Of a DNA stretch of 64,000 bases, positions 50,801 to 62,455 are shown one piece after another. The stretch is from Cruorifilaria tuberocauda (Eukaryota > Nematoda > Chromadorea > Rhabditida > Onchocercidae): NCBI GenBank assembly GCA_013365365.1, contig JABVXU010000007.1, positions 461,575 through 525,574 on the forward strand, read 5' to 3'. The notes beneath the pieces are model-generated. The model ran no database searches. It was not told the DNA's origin and was given only the letters and a program-made list of their open reading frames with translations. The position numbers and the translations under genes were made by a program. Within the stretch, counting starts at the first letter, position 1, and each line of letters opens with the position of its first letter.

Positions 50801-53800
50801 ATACTTTGATAGATAGACGTATTAAATTTGTAAAATGTTTTTAACTGAAATTTTAGAAAAACCCTATATCAAAAAGAATGACGCATTGCAATATACGATA
50901 TCCACGGGAAAAGTACTGGAAATCCCGTGTCATGCAACTGGTAAGCCACAACCCAAAGTAATTTGGAGTTTTGATGGTAAACCTATTAGTACGACTGGTG
51001 AGGAGTACGAGATTTTGGTCAGTTCATGATAATTTCAATTCTTCAATATGCCAAAATAAAAAAAACTCAATCAGTTTATAATTTTTTTACTACTTTTAAA
51101 ATAATAATTATTAATATTTTCCAAACAATAGAAAAAATAGATTTTAGAAATCATTTATCTAATTAAAGTCAAAAATTCGAATTTCAAAGTTATTGTGTAT
51201 TAAACCGTCACATTTAATTTGAATTTCTGAGCCGATATCAAAAGAAATAGATATTTCCGATATATCCTCATTTTTTTTTAATTTATTATTATTATTATTT
51301 AGTTTTTTTTGAATTTTCTCATTATTTCGAAATTTAAAAATATATTTTAGCCTGATAACACACTGCGAATTCATCAAACAAGCAGTAGCCATACGGGAAA
51401 ATATGTTTGTACTGCTTCTAATGTAGCAGGTGAAACGAAAATAGCAACTGATGTGGTCATTCTTGGTCCACCTGTCATTGAACCTGGACAAATTGCATAT
51501 AATTTGGTTCAGGGGAATTCAATTACATTACCTTGCAAAGTTCATAGTGATTCTGTGCCAAAGATAATTTGGTATTAATTATGTTTCATTTCGTTTAACC
51601 TAATATTAATACATCACAATATGTTATTCTGTATTACTTTATTGCTTTAAATATTACCATATATATTACTATATTACTTTGAAGTGTGAGTAATAATGAT
51701 GATGTTATTTAAAAATTCAAATTAAATTTATTTACGATGAAATTACAATTTATCGATTAATTTTGAATTAGCGATAATTGAAATAAAACAAAAAAATTAA
51801 CATTTTCAAGAACAAAATTGAAAATTGTTAATTTAAAATTGATATTTAATATAGGTATTTAAATGGAAAAGAATTCAAAGATGGTAAAATAGCTAAAAAT
51901 GGTTCGTTGATCATTGAAAATGTTGAGGAGAAGCATCGCGGAAAATTTAAATGTGTCGCAATAAATGATATTGGAAAGGATGAAAAAGTAATTACCTTAA
52001 CGGTACATACAGCTCCAACTATTGAGGGATCCGATCAGGTTTCTAATTCTTTTTTTGTTTCATTTTGTTTTTGATAATTAATTTGATGAGAAATAAAAAA
52101 CGAAATTATTCGGCAAAATTTTAAGTTTAGAAAAGAATCAATTAATGCTATTATAAAGATATGATTTCTTGAAATTAAAAATTTCGACTAATTTCTTTAT
52201 TTCAGTTAAAAGTTGTAATTACGAATGTTAACCAATCGGTACTATTGCCGTGTCCTGCTCGAGCTTTTCCGTTGCCTTCAAGAATATGGAATTATGAGGG
52301 TGATCGAATCTATGATGGTTATAGTCATGGATCTGTTCGTTATTTCTCGAATTCATTAATTTTCATTTCTGATTGATTACATTGTTTAATTAAATAGATA
52401 ATATTGATATGATATTAAGTTATGAATATTTTAATTTATTTTTTAACGGTTAGTTAATGTTTAATTAAAAAGTTAAAGTTAATAAACTTAGATTTAAATA
52501 AGCAAATAGATTGGTATAAAGAAATCGGAAATACCAATAACCTAATATTACAGAACGACTACTGAATTAAACCTTTTGAGAGAATTAAACCTTTTAATGC
52601 AGGTTTGAATTATCTGAATAAATCTAAAAAAAGCAAGGCTTAAAGTTTTATTATTCAATACTTATTCATTTCAAACTATCATTTTACATTGCTGAAGTCA
52701 TCAGCCATATTTCATTTATCATATTATTTTATTCGGAAATTGTAATTTTAGGAAATGAGATATACGCATGATGGATCATTAGAAATTGTAACACCTCAAA
52801 TGAATCATGCAGGTCGATATACCTGTCATGTATCTAATTTAGCTGGTGATGATCATATAACATATCTATTGAAGGTACATGAACCACCGAAAATCATATC
52901 TGATATAGCAGGTTTGAAATTCACCTTGAATAAAACAAATAAAATAATTTTTTCTTATCAATTGGTTAATTAAATTTATGAAATTATTAATTTATTTTAG
53001 GTACAATTGTTATTGTTCGTGGTCTTATATTGGAAATTCCCTGTCGTGCTATTGGAACACCTGATCCAATAATTACCTGGGAAAAAGATGGCTTTCAAGT
53101 AAATATCTTTATTGTTTCGTGCAAATTTACTTTCTTTGTTAATTACTCAATTTCATCAAAGTAGAAATGAATGAATAAATCGAAAATAGTGATATATATT
53201 TGTAAGGCAAAAAAAGCAGTAGTATAGTTTATCGTTATCGATCACATCGAATTATCATATTATAATTGATGAATTCAGATGATGAATTTCATGATTTCTC
53301 TTTTAATACCTTTTTAGATATTCTTAATTTCTATTGGATATTTACATTTAAAAATTTTTGCTCAAACGCACTATAAAAGCACTTTAAGCACTTAAAAGGA
53401 TTATTTAGATTATTCCGGATGGTATCATTCATACCGATTCGGCAGGTACAGTACGTATCGAGAAAGCGCATCCGTCACATCGTGGAATTTATCGTTGTAT
53501 CGCAACAAATCCGGCTGGACGTGATGAACGAAACACACTTGTAATTGTGCAAGGTGCCAAAAAATATCATTTTTTGAAGATCATATTTATAAAAATTAAT
53601 TCAATTTTCTGAATTTTATTTAATTTAGAACCACCGATAATTTCACCGAGTATCTTATCGGATTATACCACCGTGGAAGGTGATCGTATCGAATTACGCT
53701 GTTTAGCTAGCGCTGAACCATCTCCAACCATAACGTGGAGTCGAAAAGGAATTCCGATATTGGACGATACACCACGAATGCACGTAAATCAGGATGGTAC

Positions 53801-55808
53801 TTTAATTATTGACCACGTGGAAAATGATGATGCTGGTCATTATATATGCAAAGCATCAAATGCTGCTGGCGATGCAGAAAAAGTGATCCGGTTAACCGTT
53901 ATAAGTGAGTTATCTTTCGGAAAGCAAAACTTTTTTTAACATGATCAGCGTACGAACTATATTAATTTTATCTAAAATATTCGAAAATTTTATTAAAAAA
54001 AAATATATATTGTTTTGTTAGTTTAAAGTTTTATTAGCTTGCAATAATTTAAATTTGAAATTTACAAAGATTAATTTTCCTCTGCAAAATTTCCAATTCA
54101 ATTGATATTGAATTTTTATGTCAATTACATTTTTTATACTTTCATTTCACTTGTCCTAAACAGTAAGGATTACTTTTATTTTGAAATTAAATAATATAAA
54201 TAATTTATGGTATACAAAATTAGAGCACTTCCAAATTATTATTTTATAGTTTAGCTATTATCGTGTTTACATACTTTTTCAATTTTGGCTACTTTATAAA
54301 ATAAAGTAATTATTTGTTAAGCTCCACCTGATATTCCTGATCAAGAAACAATTGTATCGGAAGCGATCGTTATCGGACAACCATTCAGCCTGTACTGTCC
54401 AGTATTTTCTATCCCACTACCACAGGTCTTTTGTTTAATATAAATTATATGATCTGTTCCGGAAAAAAGATTTCATAAATGATCAGAATTTAAAGTAGTG
54501 AAAAAATTGCGTAATAAAACATAACATTAAGCTAACATTTTTTTTATTATATTTCAGCTTAATGTTTGATTACTATTTCATTTCTTTTGATGTTCGATAA
54601 TTTGGAATCCTTATTTGATATATCATTTCAATGAGTTATTCAGATTACATGGTATCTGGATGATCGTTCGATAACGGAAAGCGATGATGCAAATATAGTT
54701 CTTTCGGATGATCAAAGACGCCTGCACGTTTTGAAATCACGGAAAATGGATGCTGGAAGTTATAAATGTGTAGCACGAAATCCGGCTGGTGATTCAGCAA
54801 AAACATTTCAGGTCGAAATCATTGGTGAGTCACTTTTCCGTAATAAAAATAAGCGTGATGATGAACAAGATTATTATGAGTAATTAATAACATTGTTAAA
54901 ATGTCATTTAAATTATTTAATGTAATTTTATTGAACCGGAATTGAAATATAATTCGTTTTAAATATATCAAAGGATAAATCGAGATCTATCCTTTTAAAT
55001 TCACTTATCAAAAATAATTGGTTACAGTGATTTTTAATAATATCTTTTATACTATCATACTTATACACTTGCTTATATACTAAATTCTATAATTGAATGT
55101 GATTCATAAATAAAATCGACAAAATTGAATAATATAGATGTTTAATTTTAGTACCGCCTAATCTGAATCAAAGCATGCATAAAATCAAAGTAACGGTACT
55201 GGAAAATGAGCATGTTGAATTAGGCTGCCCAATATCAGGAATTCCTGAGCCTGATATTGCTTGGCTTGTTAATGGAGAACTTCTCGAGAAAGGTATTACT
55301 ACAAAACATGGTGTAATGTTAGCACCAGGAGGAAAGTCAGTAAGTTCTCAAGTCCTCCAGTACTCAAGTATAAATTTCTATGTAAAATTATCAAATTTCA
55401 ACCAGAAATGCGATAATCATTTCCGGTAGAAATTTAATGAAATTTTTCATAAATGACGAATTGATTAATTTATCAATAATATACGATCAATTTTTCTTAA
55501 ACTTCCGTCATTTCTCTTTAAAATAAATTAAGCGAATAAAATTATTCCATTTCATAGAATCAGGATTTAAATTTTAAAACAATTAATAATAATCCAAGCT
55601 ATTGCTTTAAATGCTAAGTTGCATTTGGCGTTTCATTGATATGATATGCGCTTTAATTCTCATGAGAAGTTAGAAAGGTATCATCAAAATAACGAGAAAT
55701 TTCAGGTAGTAATAAAATCGGCGCAATTGGAACACGAGGGAATCTATACATGCGTTGGAACAAATAAAGGTGGTAGCTTAGATGCCGACGTCCATCTCGC
55801 TGTTCTTG
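42982..55808 (+). CDS. him-4: Hemicentin, N-terminal part (VWA plus 13 Ig domains)
   Basis: A secreted extracellular-matrix protein that in C. elegans forms tracks linking cells to basement membranes. Thirty-two exons in unbroken phase give 1,622 residues. Order: signal peptide ([16 protein letters not shown], about 1-17), VWA with MIDAS motif DTTGSM at about 43-48, a conserved linker module to about residue 431, then 13 I-set Ig domains. The start is the first ATG after an in-frame stop and acceptor. The last exon ends GTTCTTG|GTAAGG in phase 1; reading through gives only a few residues and a stop. C. elegans HIM-4 has about 48 Ig domains, then EGF and fibulin-type modules (established knowledge), so at least two thirds of the expected protein is not seen. 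No further plus-strand Ig exon was found from 55.8 to 64 kb. Family assignment is firm; completeness is not. Confidence 0.94.
45047..46094 (+). other. Hemicentin linker module exons 5-7
   Basis: Exons 45047-45194, 45435-45643 and 45805-46094. The segments [36 protein letters not shown] and [21 protein letters not shown] match the conserved region between VWA and the first Ig of hemicentins, including the W-x-I/V and FxVRVKG strands. Confidence 0.88.
46404..55808 (+). other. Thirteen-domain I-set Ig array, exons 8-32
   Basis: Exons: 46404-46538, 46657-46778, 47142-47284, 47483-47687, 47891-47974, 48047-48154, 48480-48553, 48649-48753, 48830-48920, 49274-49456, 49561-49656, 49870-50021, 50260-50383, 50857-51017, 51351-51571, 51855-52038, 52206-52334, 52752-52911, 53001-53098, 53409-53553, 53629-53904, 54322-54425, 54644-54824, 55152-55339 and 55706-55808. 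Each domain shows C, then W or Y-W about 12 on, then D-x-G-x-Y-x-C and N-x-A/x-G. The paired Cys are kept in all 13. Most domains are split over two or three exons; domain 11 (53629-53904) is a single exon. Domains usually begin with a phase-1 exon and P-P/x-I, the usual shuffling phase. Confidence 0.92.
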
Positions 55809-56862
55809 GTAAGGCTTTTTCTTTCAAGTATTAATATTTCATCGAAATTAAAAAGCAACCTTTCTAATATTTGAATAATACTTTAAAGAATGCTTACTTA
55901 CTTCTAGTTTTAGCCTATGTTTTTGCCAATTAATTTTCCAGAATAAATCATACATTCATTATAGTTATAATATAGAAGTGGAATATCAATTTTTGTATAT
56001 AAATAACGAATATTCATTCCTTTTAAATAAATGGTAATAAGTAAATGATATTTTAAATAAATAACAATAAGTAAATTTAATTTTGCTTACTTTTACTTAC
56101 TGCCATCACTTAACGTATTGAAGAAAGAAACTGTTAGGATTTTAAAAGATAATTTCTTGAATTTGGTGGAAAATAAGTTTGTTGCGATTTGGAAGAAATT
56201 ATTAGTAGAGAGGTAGAAAAAAGGAAGAGGGAGAGAGATAGAGGGGAAGAGACAGGGAGACGGTAGTGAAAATTAACTACAATTATTGTTTATTGGCATA
56301 CTGTATTTACGAACTGCAAAAAGAAAGTTTTATTGAATTATAGAAAATATTAAATGCATCTACAAATAAATAAATAAATGGATAAGTAATAGTGATATAG
56401 TGATAATATATTAAAGATGACTATTTTAATGATTGGATCTTAAATTGCTTTTGACAAATTTTAAATTTTGATAATTTCAATCATACAATTAAACTTAAAA
56501 AAAAGATGACTTAAAATGTCATTTTCACTACTTTACGAAACATGATTCTATGAACAAAATTAATCAAAATTCGAAATTTAGCAAAATATTATAGCATATA
56601 AAAAAGTTAATCAATTAATCGATAAGTTTCCCCTTTACATAATTTCTTCAAATCTCAAAAATAAAAACTTAATTTAAAACAAACATATATAGCATGTAAT
56701 TTAAAAACTACACGAAAAACTTTCTAAAATAGATTGATAATTTTTTTTTATAATTAAATTTAATCAAATCATTTCATTAAAATCAACGTTAAAACTATAA
56801 AACTAATAATATCATTTTCCAAAATACAAAAATCTTCTTTATCAATAAAATATCCTCGTTTT
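55809..56862. other. Non-coding stretch after the last visible hemicentin exon
   Basis: No Ig exon in the plus strand. A GA-rich purine tract lies at 56216-56262 and short AAATAAATGGTAATAAGTAAAT duplications near 56020-56080. It is a hemicentin intron, or the 3' flank if the gene is truncated. Confidence 0.55.
56216..56262. repeat. GA-rich purine tract
   Basis: Imperfect GAGAGA/GGGAGA run on the plus strand. Not coding. Confidence 0.8.
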
Positions 56863-59800
56863 TCAAACAGCATTTAGCCGACGTGCGGTATCATACGCTC
56901 CAATAAGAACATTTTGATAATCCTGAAAGTAATAATTCTAATAGTAAGTCAGAGTATTGACGTAAATGAATTCAATCATCCAAGAAGCTTTCCACAACCA
57001 ACCAGTATCATTTTCTCCTGCGCATGAAGTAATCGTCCAAACCCACGGCAGCAACCAATCAGCCCAAAAATTCCAGTAAGAACGGTACCCATAATACATA
57101 TTACTTCACCGAGAGCAAACATTAGCGCCGCATCAAATGTTGCACTATGAACTGTAGTTTCATTTCCCTTTTGTTATCATTTCATTTTGAAATCTATTCC
57201 CAGTTATTTATTAGATTTTAGAATATTCGAATTTAATAATTGCAATTTCAGCATATCTTAAATCATTTATTTAGTATTTTGCCATACATTCGATATCATC
57301 GTAACGAATGCAAATTGAATGCATGATGATTATAAGCATATTCCACTACTTCCTTTCAAAAGTGATAAGTTATCATTGATTCATCTATCAGATTAAAAAA
57401 TCCTAAATTTAGTAATTTTATAGAATATTTACTTGTCTAATTAAAATTACCGAATTTTTTTTGAAAAGACAATAAATTAGAAATGATTAAATTAAAATTC
57501 GAACTGAATTCATAGGACTGAGTGTTTGAGTTCAGTGTGTACAAGGAATAGAAGAACCAGCACATCGTGGACATATAAACAAATGATTGAAATGTGCACA
57601 TTCCACAATAGGCGATCGCATGTGAATAACTTTGCCATCGTCCACTGAAATTTATTATTTTTTTTACCTAATGATCATTTTCACTAATTAACTAACTAAT
57701 TATATATTAAAATTGGAGAAAAAAGGTAAGAAAAGAATTTAAAATTGCATTTATAAAAATCGATAATTACTCATGGCTTCATGATTTTTTATTAGAAAGT
57801 TCATAATTGAATATTCTGTTACATTTAAATTATTAATCCAGAACATCCGTGTTCACTCATAGTTACTGAATCTGTTACACCTAAATTATTAATCCGGAAA
57901 GCTAACAGTCACTAATTATGTTACATTTGAATGATTAATTAAGTAAAGAAGTTAAGTAAATGTTGTTTTGGAATAAATGGACAACTTATTCTACGATAGA
58001 CTAAAATCGAAATTTTTGAAATTAAACCAGTTCAAATAAATAACTTACGCTCTCATACCAATGTAAGCGCTGGAAAGCAAATAAGTTGCCCATGCGGATG
58101 ATATGAAGCGATAACCGGTTAGGAACACTGAACTTGTCAAACATATAATCAGTAGCTGAAATTAGTGATTTTCAATCCCGTTTACTCTAATTATTAATTA
58201 CTACAACAGTTTACTTGTACAATTTATTACTATAAATGGGAATTTTCAATTTAAAAAAAATTAAAAAGTTAAAATAACCGAAATTTGAAATTATGAAAAA
58301 ATTTCTTTTTTGACTCGTTTTTATTGCTATCTAAAATTTTAAATTATATGAAAGATAATAAATATTAATGATATTGACAGTCTAACAATATTATAATTTT
58401 TTCCAACAATTGTATAATCTCATAATTAATCTAAATTTTTAATATAATTTTAATTAATTAATTTCAACAGCTGTATAATCTCATATGGTTTATATTTAGG
58501 ACGTTCAATAGAAATTATTCTTAAATTCTCTTTTCCCATTTTTTTCATTTTCTCATAAACTTCAAATACTTGTAACTTTTTTAATTTTTTCTATCTCTAA
58601 ACAATTAAATGAAATGACGTACAATGGATAGTGTTGCTTGAGCATTAGCAACTTGAAGCATAAAAGCCCAATCCATACCGATACAACTGAAACCGATATG
58701 CGTCCCCGTACCGTCACGTTTTACGTTTAATCCCAATGTATTAAGCACATCTTCGAAATGATTTTTCGATTGTTGCTAAAATTTTGCGTAGAAATTTCAA
58801 AAATAATCTTATTATGAAAGATTACTTATCGACATATTATCAATGGTCTTTAATGGATATGTTACTTGTAAAAGAGATATACTGTTAAAAAAAAGCCGAA
58901 AATAAATTTAATAAGCAAATAATAATATAATTAAGTTATAAGTGTATTTAAGTAACAAGTAAATAGTAAATATATTTATATATATAAATAGTAAATAAGT
59001 AAATATGAAATAGTAAATATATATAATAAATATGAATAAATAGTAAATAGTGCATGCTATTAATATATCAAATCTTTTGTTTTTCATTTGAAAAAAATAA
59101 AACGAAAATGCATTAATATTTTCTAGTCTTTATTTTTCGAATTTATTTTTTCTTCTTTTAAAAGAACAAATATTGCTATGAATGGTAATCCCAGTGATAT
59201 TCCCATACTGATATCTAAAAATGACTATTTACCAAACAAAGAAAGAAGGAGAAAATGCAGTTAGCTATCTTTTTTCTTTTGAGCATTCTTAAATTCCCGA
59301 GAGGAATAGCTTAAATTCCCAATCGTACGAGTCTTTTTTCCGCTAATAGAAATCTCACATGAGGAGAATTCATCTTATCAGTTTCATTATCATTGGAGAC
59401 CAGATATCATAGGAAAAAATGCAAAAAATAATGAATAATCTCTTTTTAGTTAAATTAAGGAAATGCTTTACTGAGATAGCAATATGGAAATTTATTTCAT
59501 TGCTGCAATATTTTTTTCCTCTCATTTTTTCATTCTTATTTTCTGATTGCTTCTTAAATCTTTCTTGAGAATGAGAAATAAAAAGAGAAGTATTTTAAGA
59601 TTTTAAGTTGAAAAATGTGAATTGTATTGAAATGATTAATTAAAATAGCAACAAAGATTACAAACTTGAAACTTTTGTGCTGAATGAATATTACAAATAA
59701 TTTATTTATAATTAAAAAAGTGTTTAAAAAAACAAGACATGTTAATTTTAAAAAAAAATTTGGCATGAATAAGTAAAATCCGAAAATTTTTGAAAGTTTT

Positions 59801-60390
59801 AAATACATTACAAATTTCGATCATGTATAAATTGATTGGAAATGAATCGATAACGTAAAATCGATATGATTAATAGGTAATTCAAAAGCAGTGTATTAAT
59901 TTTGAAAAATTAATAAGATAATATACTTATGAACTATATAACTATAGATGAATGCAATTGATTAATTAATTGATAGAGATATTGATAAGGAAAAATTGTG
60001 ATACTAATATGTCTATAATGGACATTGATAAACGAATAAGAAGCTTAGTAATTATTCATTTCGAAAGTTTCCAGAATTCGTTGAGAAAACAAAAGCTATT
60101 AATTAATCGTTAATTAAACAAAATACTTTTTCTTCTCTATCATAACAATTAATTTGGAATAAATTTTTTTTAATTTTAAATGTCTTGTTCAAAGCAAATA
60201 CCTCGTTGCTTTTGTTGTTGTTGTCGTTGCTTTTGTTGTTGTTGTCGTTGCTTTTGTTGTTGTTGTCGTTGCTGTTGTTGTTGTCATTGTTGCTGTTATT
60301 GTTTTTGATAGTATTATCATTATCATTTGTCTGATGTTGCTGTTCGTCCAATCCATCTGATTTGCCAGTTTTAAAGTCCAATTTTGTCAT
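56863..60390 (-). CDS. Hypothetical multi-pass membrane protein with Asn-rich N-terminus
   Basis: Not recognised. Six exons fit in phase: 60390-60202, 58775-58623, 58155-58049, 57644-57543, 57144-57003 and 56922-56863 (TGA), about 250 aa. The first exon starts MTKLDFKTGKSDGLDEQQ and runs into SNDNNNK repeats, ending at a GAG|GTATTT donor. Exon 2 is hydrophilic, then GMDWAFMLQVANAQATLSI. Hydrophobic segments follow: LLIICLTSSVFLTG, WATYLLSSAYIG, CTFQSFVYMSTMCWFFYS and ALMFALGEVICIMGTVLTG with FGLIGCC, so about four TMs. The tail is MIL-DYQNVLIGAYDTARRLNAV. Exons 3-5 can be joined in a second way (donor at 58058, acceptor at 57151), which turns exon 4 into a Cys-bearing soluble loop (VECAHFNHLFICPRC). 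Both keep frame. An extra small TM-like exon near 59.2 kb (ISMGISLGLPFIAIF) could not be placed. It is convergent with, or nested in, hemicentin. Confidence 0.6.
57817..57945. repeat. Three-copy ~50-bp tandem repeat in an intron
   Basis: Copies start near 57819, 57874 and 57919 with TGTTACATTTAAATTATTAAT, TGTTACACCTAAATTATTAAT and TGTTACATTTGAATGATTAAT. The first two continue CC-GAA. It lies in the intron of the minus-strand membrane protein between exons 3 and 4. Confidence 0.68.
58960..59055. repeat. AATAGTAAATA-type short tandem repeat
   Basis: Runs of AAATAGTAAATA separated by TATATA stretches, inside the long first intron of the minus-strand gene. Confidence 0.75.
60203..60290 (-). repeat. 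In-frame 21-bp coding repeat (SNDNNNK)
   Basis: On the minus strand the unit AACGACAACAACAACAAAAGC recurs about three to four times without frame change. It encodes a seven-residue SNDNNNK repeat at the N-terminus of the membrane protein. Lengths of the Asn runs vary, as expected for slippage. Confidence 0.8.
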
Positions 60391-61142
60391 TGTTTAAAAG
60401 AAGCCTAAAAATGAATTCAATAATTTCACTTTTACTTATATCATAATTCTTCATCGTTTATCACATACAAAAGACGAAATGAACAGATAAGAAATTCCTT
60501 TTATCTTTTTTCGTTTTTATTTTTTACTGATAAAATTTTTGAAGCAAAACTCATAAAATAATCATTTTGGAAAAAAGAGCAAACCTCTTTTTTCCATAAT
60601 AAATGAAAGTTTTTGAGAGAAATTTTGAAGTAATTAATTTTGCATTAAAGGTAATTCCTCTTATTGCAATAATTTCACAAATAGTATAGCAATTCATTAA
60701 ATTAATAATTTATTTTATAGAATGATAAATAGAAAATACTATTATTAATTTATCAAATTTCTTTATCACTGATTAAATCAACGAAAAGAATATTTCAACT
60801 TTTTGAAAATATACATAAAAATCGCTGTTGAAAATTTTTTGTATAAATATTATCTTTATTCTAATTTCATTCCTTACCTATCAACTAATTAATTAGAAAT
60901 TAGTTTTTGAAAATATACGTACGATTTTATTCCTGTTAAAAACAATGGGAAAATGTTAGCAAATCATCTGAGATGCGAGGAAATGGAAATTTAATCAAGA
61001 ATTGCCATCGAGAGAGAGAGGAAGGGTTGCTGGTGAAACTTTAAGAGGAAAACACATCACTCTTAATTATATTTATAATATTTTGTTATATAATAGGTAA
61101 TAAATTATACTTTCAGAATTATTTTATTTGTTACTCACAAGA

Positions 61143-61177
61143 AAGAGAGAGAGAGAGAAAGAGGAAGAGAGGAAAAG
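61143..61177. repeat. (GA)n microsatellite
   Basis: GA run with AAAGAGG interruptions on the plus strand. A CT tract follows 90 bases later. Confidence 0.88.
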
Positions 61178-61265
61178 ATATATCGGAAGGTTTGGTTGTT
61201 AGCTACAATGTCACTGAACGAGGTATTGCTGTCTTTTTAATGATGTAAAATATGTCATTCAATGT

Positions 61266-61322
61266 CTCTCTCTCTCTCGCTCACCTCCCTCCCTCTTTCT
61301 CTCTCTCTCTCCCTCTCTCTCT
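61266..61322. repeat. (CT)n microsatellite
   Basis: CT run broken by CGCTCACCTCCCTCCC. The opposite polarity to the GA tract at 61143 makes the pair a potential intramolecular hairpin. Confidence 0.9.
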
Positions 61323-61794
61323 AAATATTGATCCGCCCAATATTTTCCCTCTCACAAATACTTCTTAGCAAAAAAGAAAAAAAGCTGAGCGTTGTTTGTA
61401 AAAGCATGAAATAAATGTGGAAATGAAAGCATTTAATTATTTTTTGTTTTTAATCAAATCGATCGATAAGTAATTAAAAATGAAATCATTTAATTTTCAG
61501 CTAACATTAATTCTAATATTAAGCTAAAATTAATTACGACTAAAAAAGAAAACAATTTTATATTTCAAAATATAAGCTATCAGCTAATTTCCCTTACCAT
61601 TTATCAAAATATTGAATTAATGCAAGGAAAAACAAAAGAAAGCTTCCCTTTAAAAAACTTCCAAAAAAAAAAACTCTGTTAGTACGTTTTTTTTGAGATT
61701 GAAGAAAAAAGTTGATTGAAATGAATTACAATAAATTATTTCATATCTGAAAGTGTAGTAATTTTAATGTTTTATAATCCAAGTTAAGTTAAAA

Positions 61795-62065
61795 ACTTTA
61801 CTTGTCGAATCTACTGATCGATTTAATTATTCAATTAGTTATAATTATTCATTTCATCAAGTCAACAATTTTATTTATCGAATACAACTAACGATTTAAT
61901 TATTCATTCAATTAAGTTAACTTTACCCGATTGGATCTACTGATCGATTTAATTACCTATTGGATTGGTTTAGTCATTCATTTCATCAAATTAGCATATT
62001 TATATCTATCAGGCATGCCTACCATTAAATTAACAATTTTATCTATCCGATATTAATTATTCAGT
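61795..62065. repeat. Degenerate ~60-75 bp tandem repeat
   Basis: CTACTGATCGATTTAATTA occurs at 61811 and 61937, with a diverged copy near 61885 (ACTAACGATTTAATTATTC). Between them TTCATTTCATCAA and CAATTTTATCTATC phrases alternate. No coding frame. Confidence 0.65.
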
Positions 62066-62259
62066 AGTTTATCCATTTGTTTATATTAATGAAAAAGAGA
62101 ATATGTAAGTGAGGGAATAAAAACATAAATATATCAAAGAGCAAACGAAAAAACATACAAACATAAATGTCATCATCTTTCATGAAAATCCTTTTTAAAA
62201 AAACTTAAAAATTAAGAGGAAATAGTGACGATAATTGGCGTGAGTAAATTATTTGTTTC

Positions 62260-62455
62260 ATTCTATGTGATAAGATGTGGTAAATCTCCTTTTAGCATAA
62301 CAAATTGCAGATTTCTTTCACATATGATAAAACGAATTATATTTCTGTTATATGTGATAAGAGAGAGTAGGTATTTCTTTTATACATGATAAGATAGATT
62401 ATTTCTTTTGTATATAATAAGAATTATACTTCTTTTCTATTTGCGAGCGATAAAG
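62260..62455. repeat. Degenerate ~45-50 bp tandem repeat
   Basis: Four to five units of the form TTCTTTTATATGTGATAAGA-AGA-TTA occur at about 62262, 62317, 62346, 62380 and 62400, diverging in the tail. No coding frame. Confidence 0.65.

Noticed and set aside
59140..59210. Minus-strand TM-like exon ISMGISLGLPFIAIF in the long first intron of the membrane-protein gene
   Set aside because: Its acceptor is fair but no donor and phase combination joins it to both neighbours, whereas exon 1 joins exon 58623-58775 directly in phase 0.
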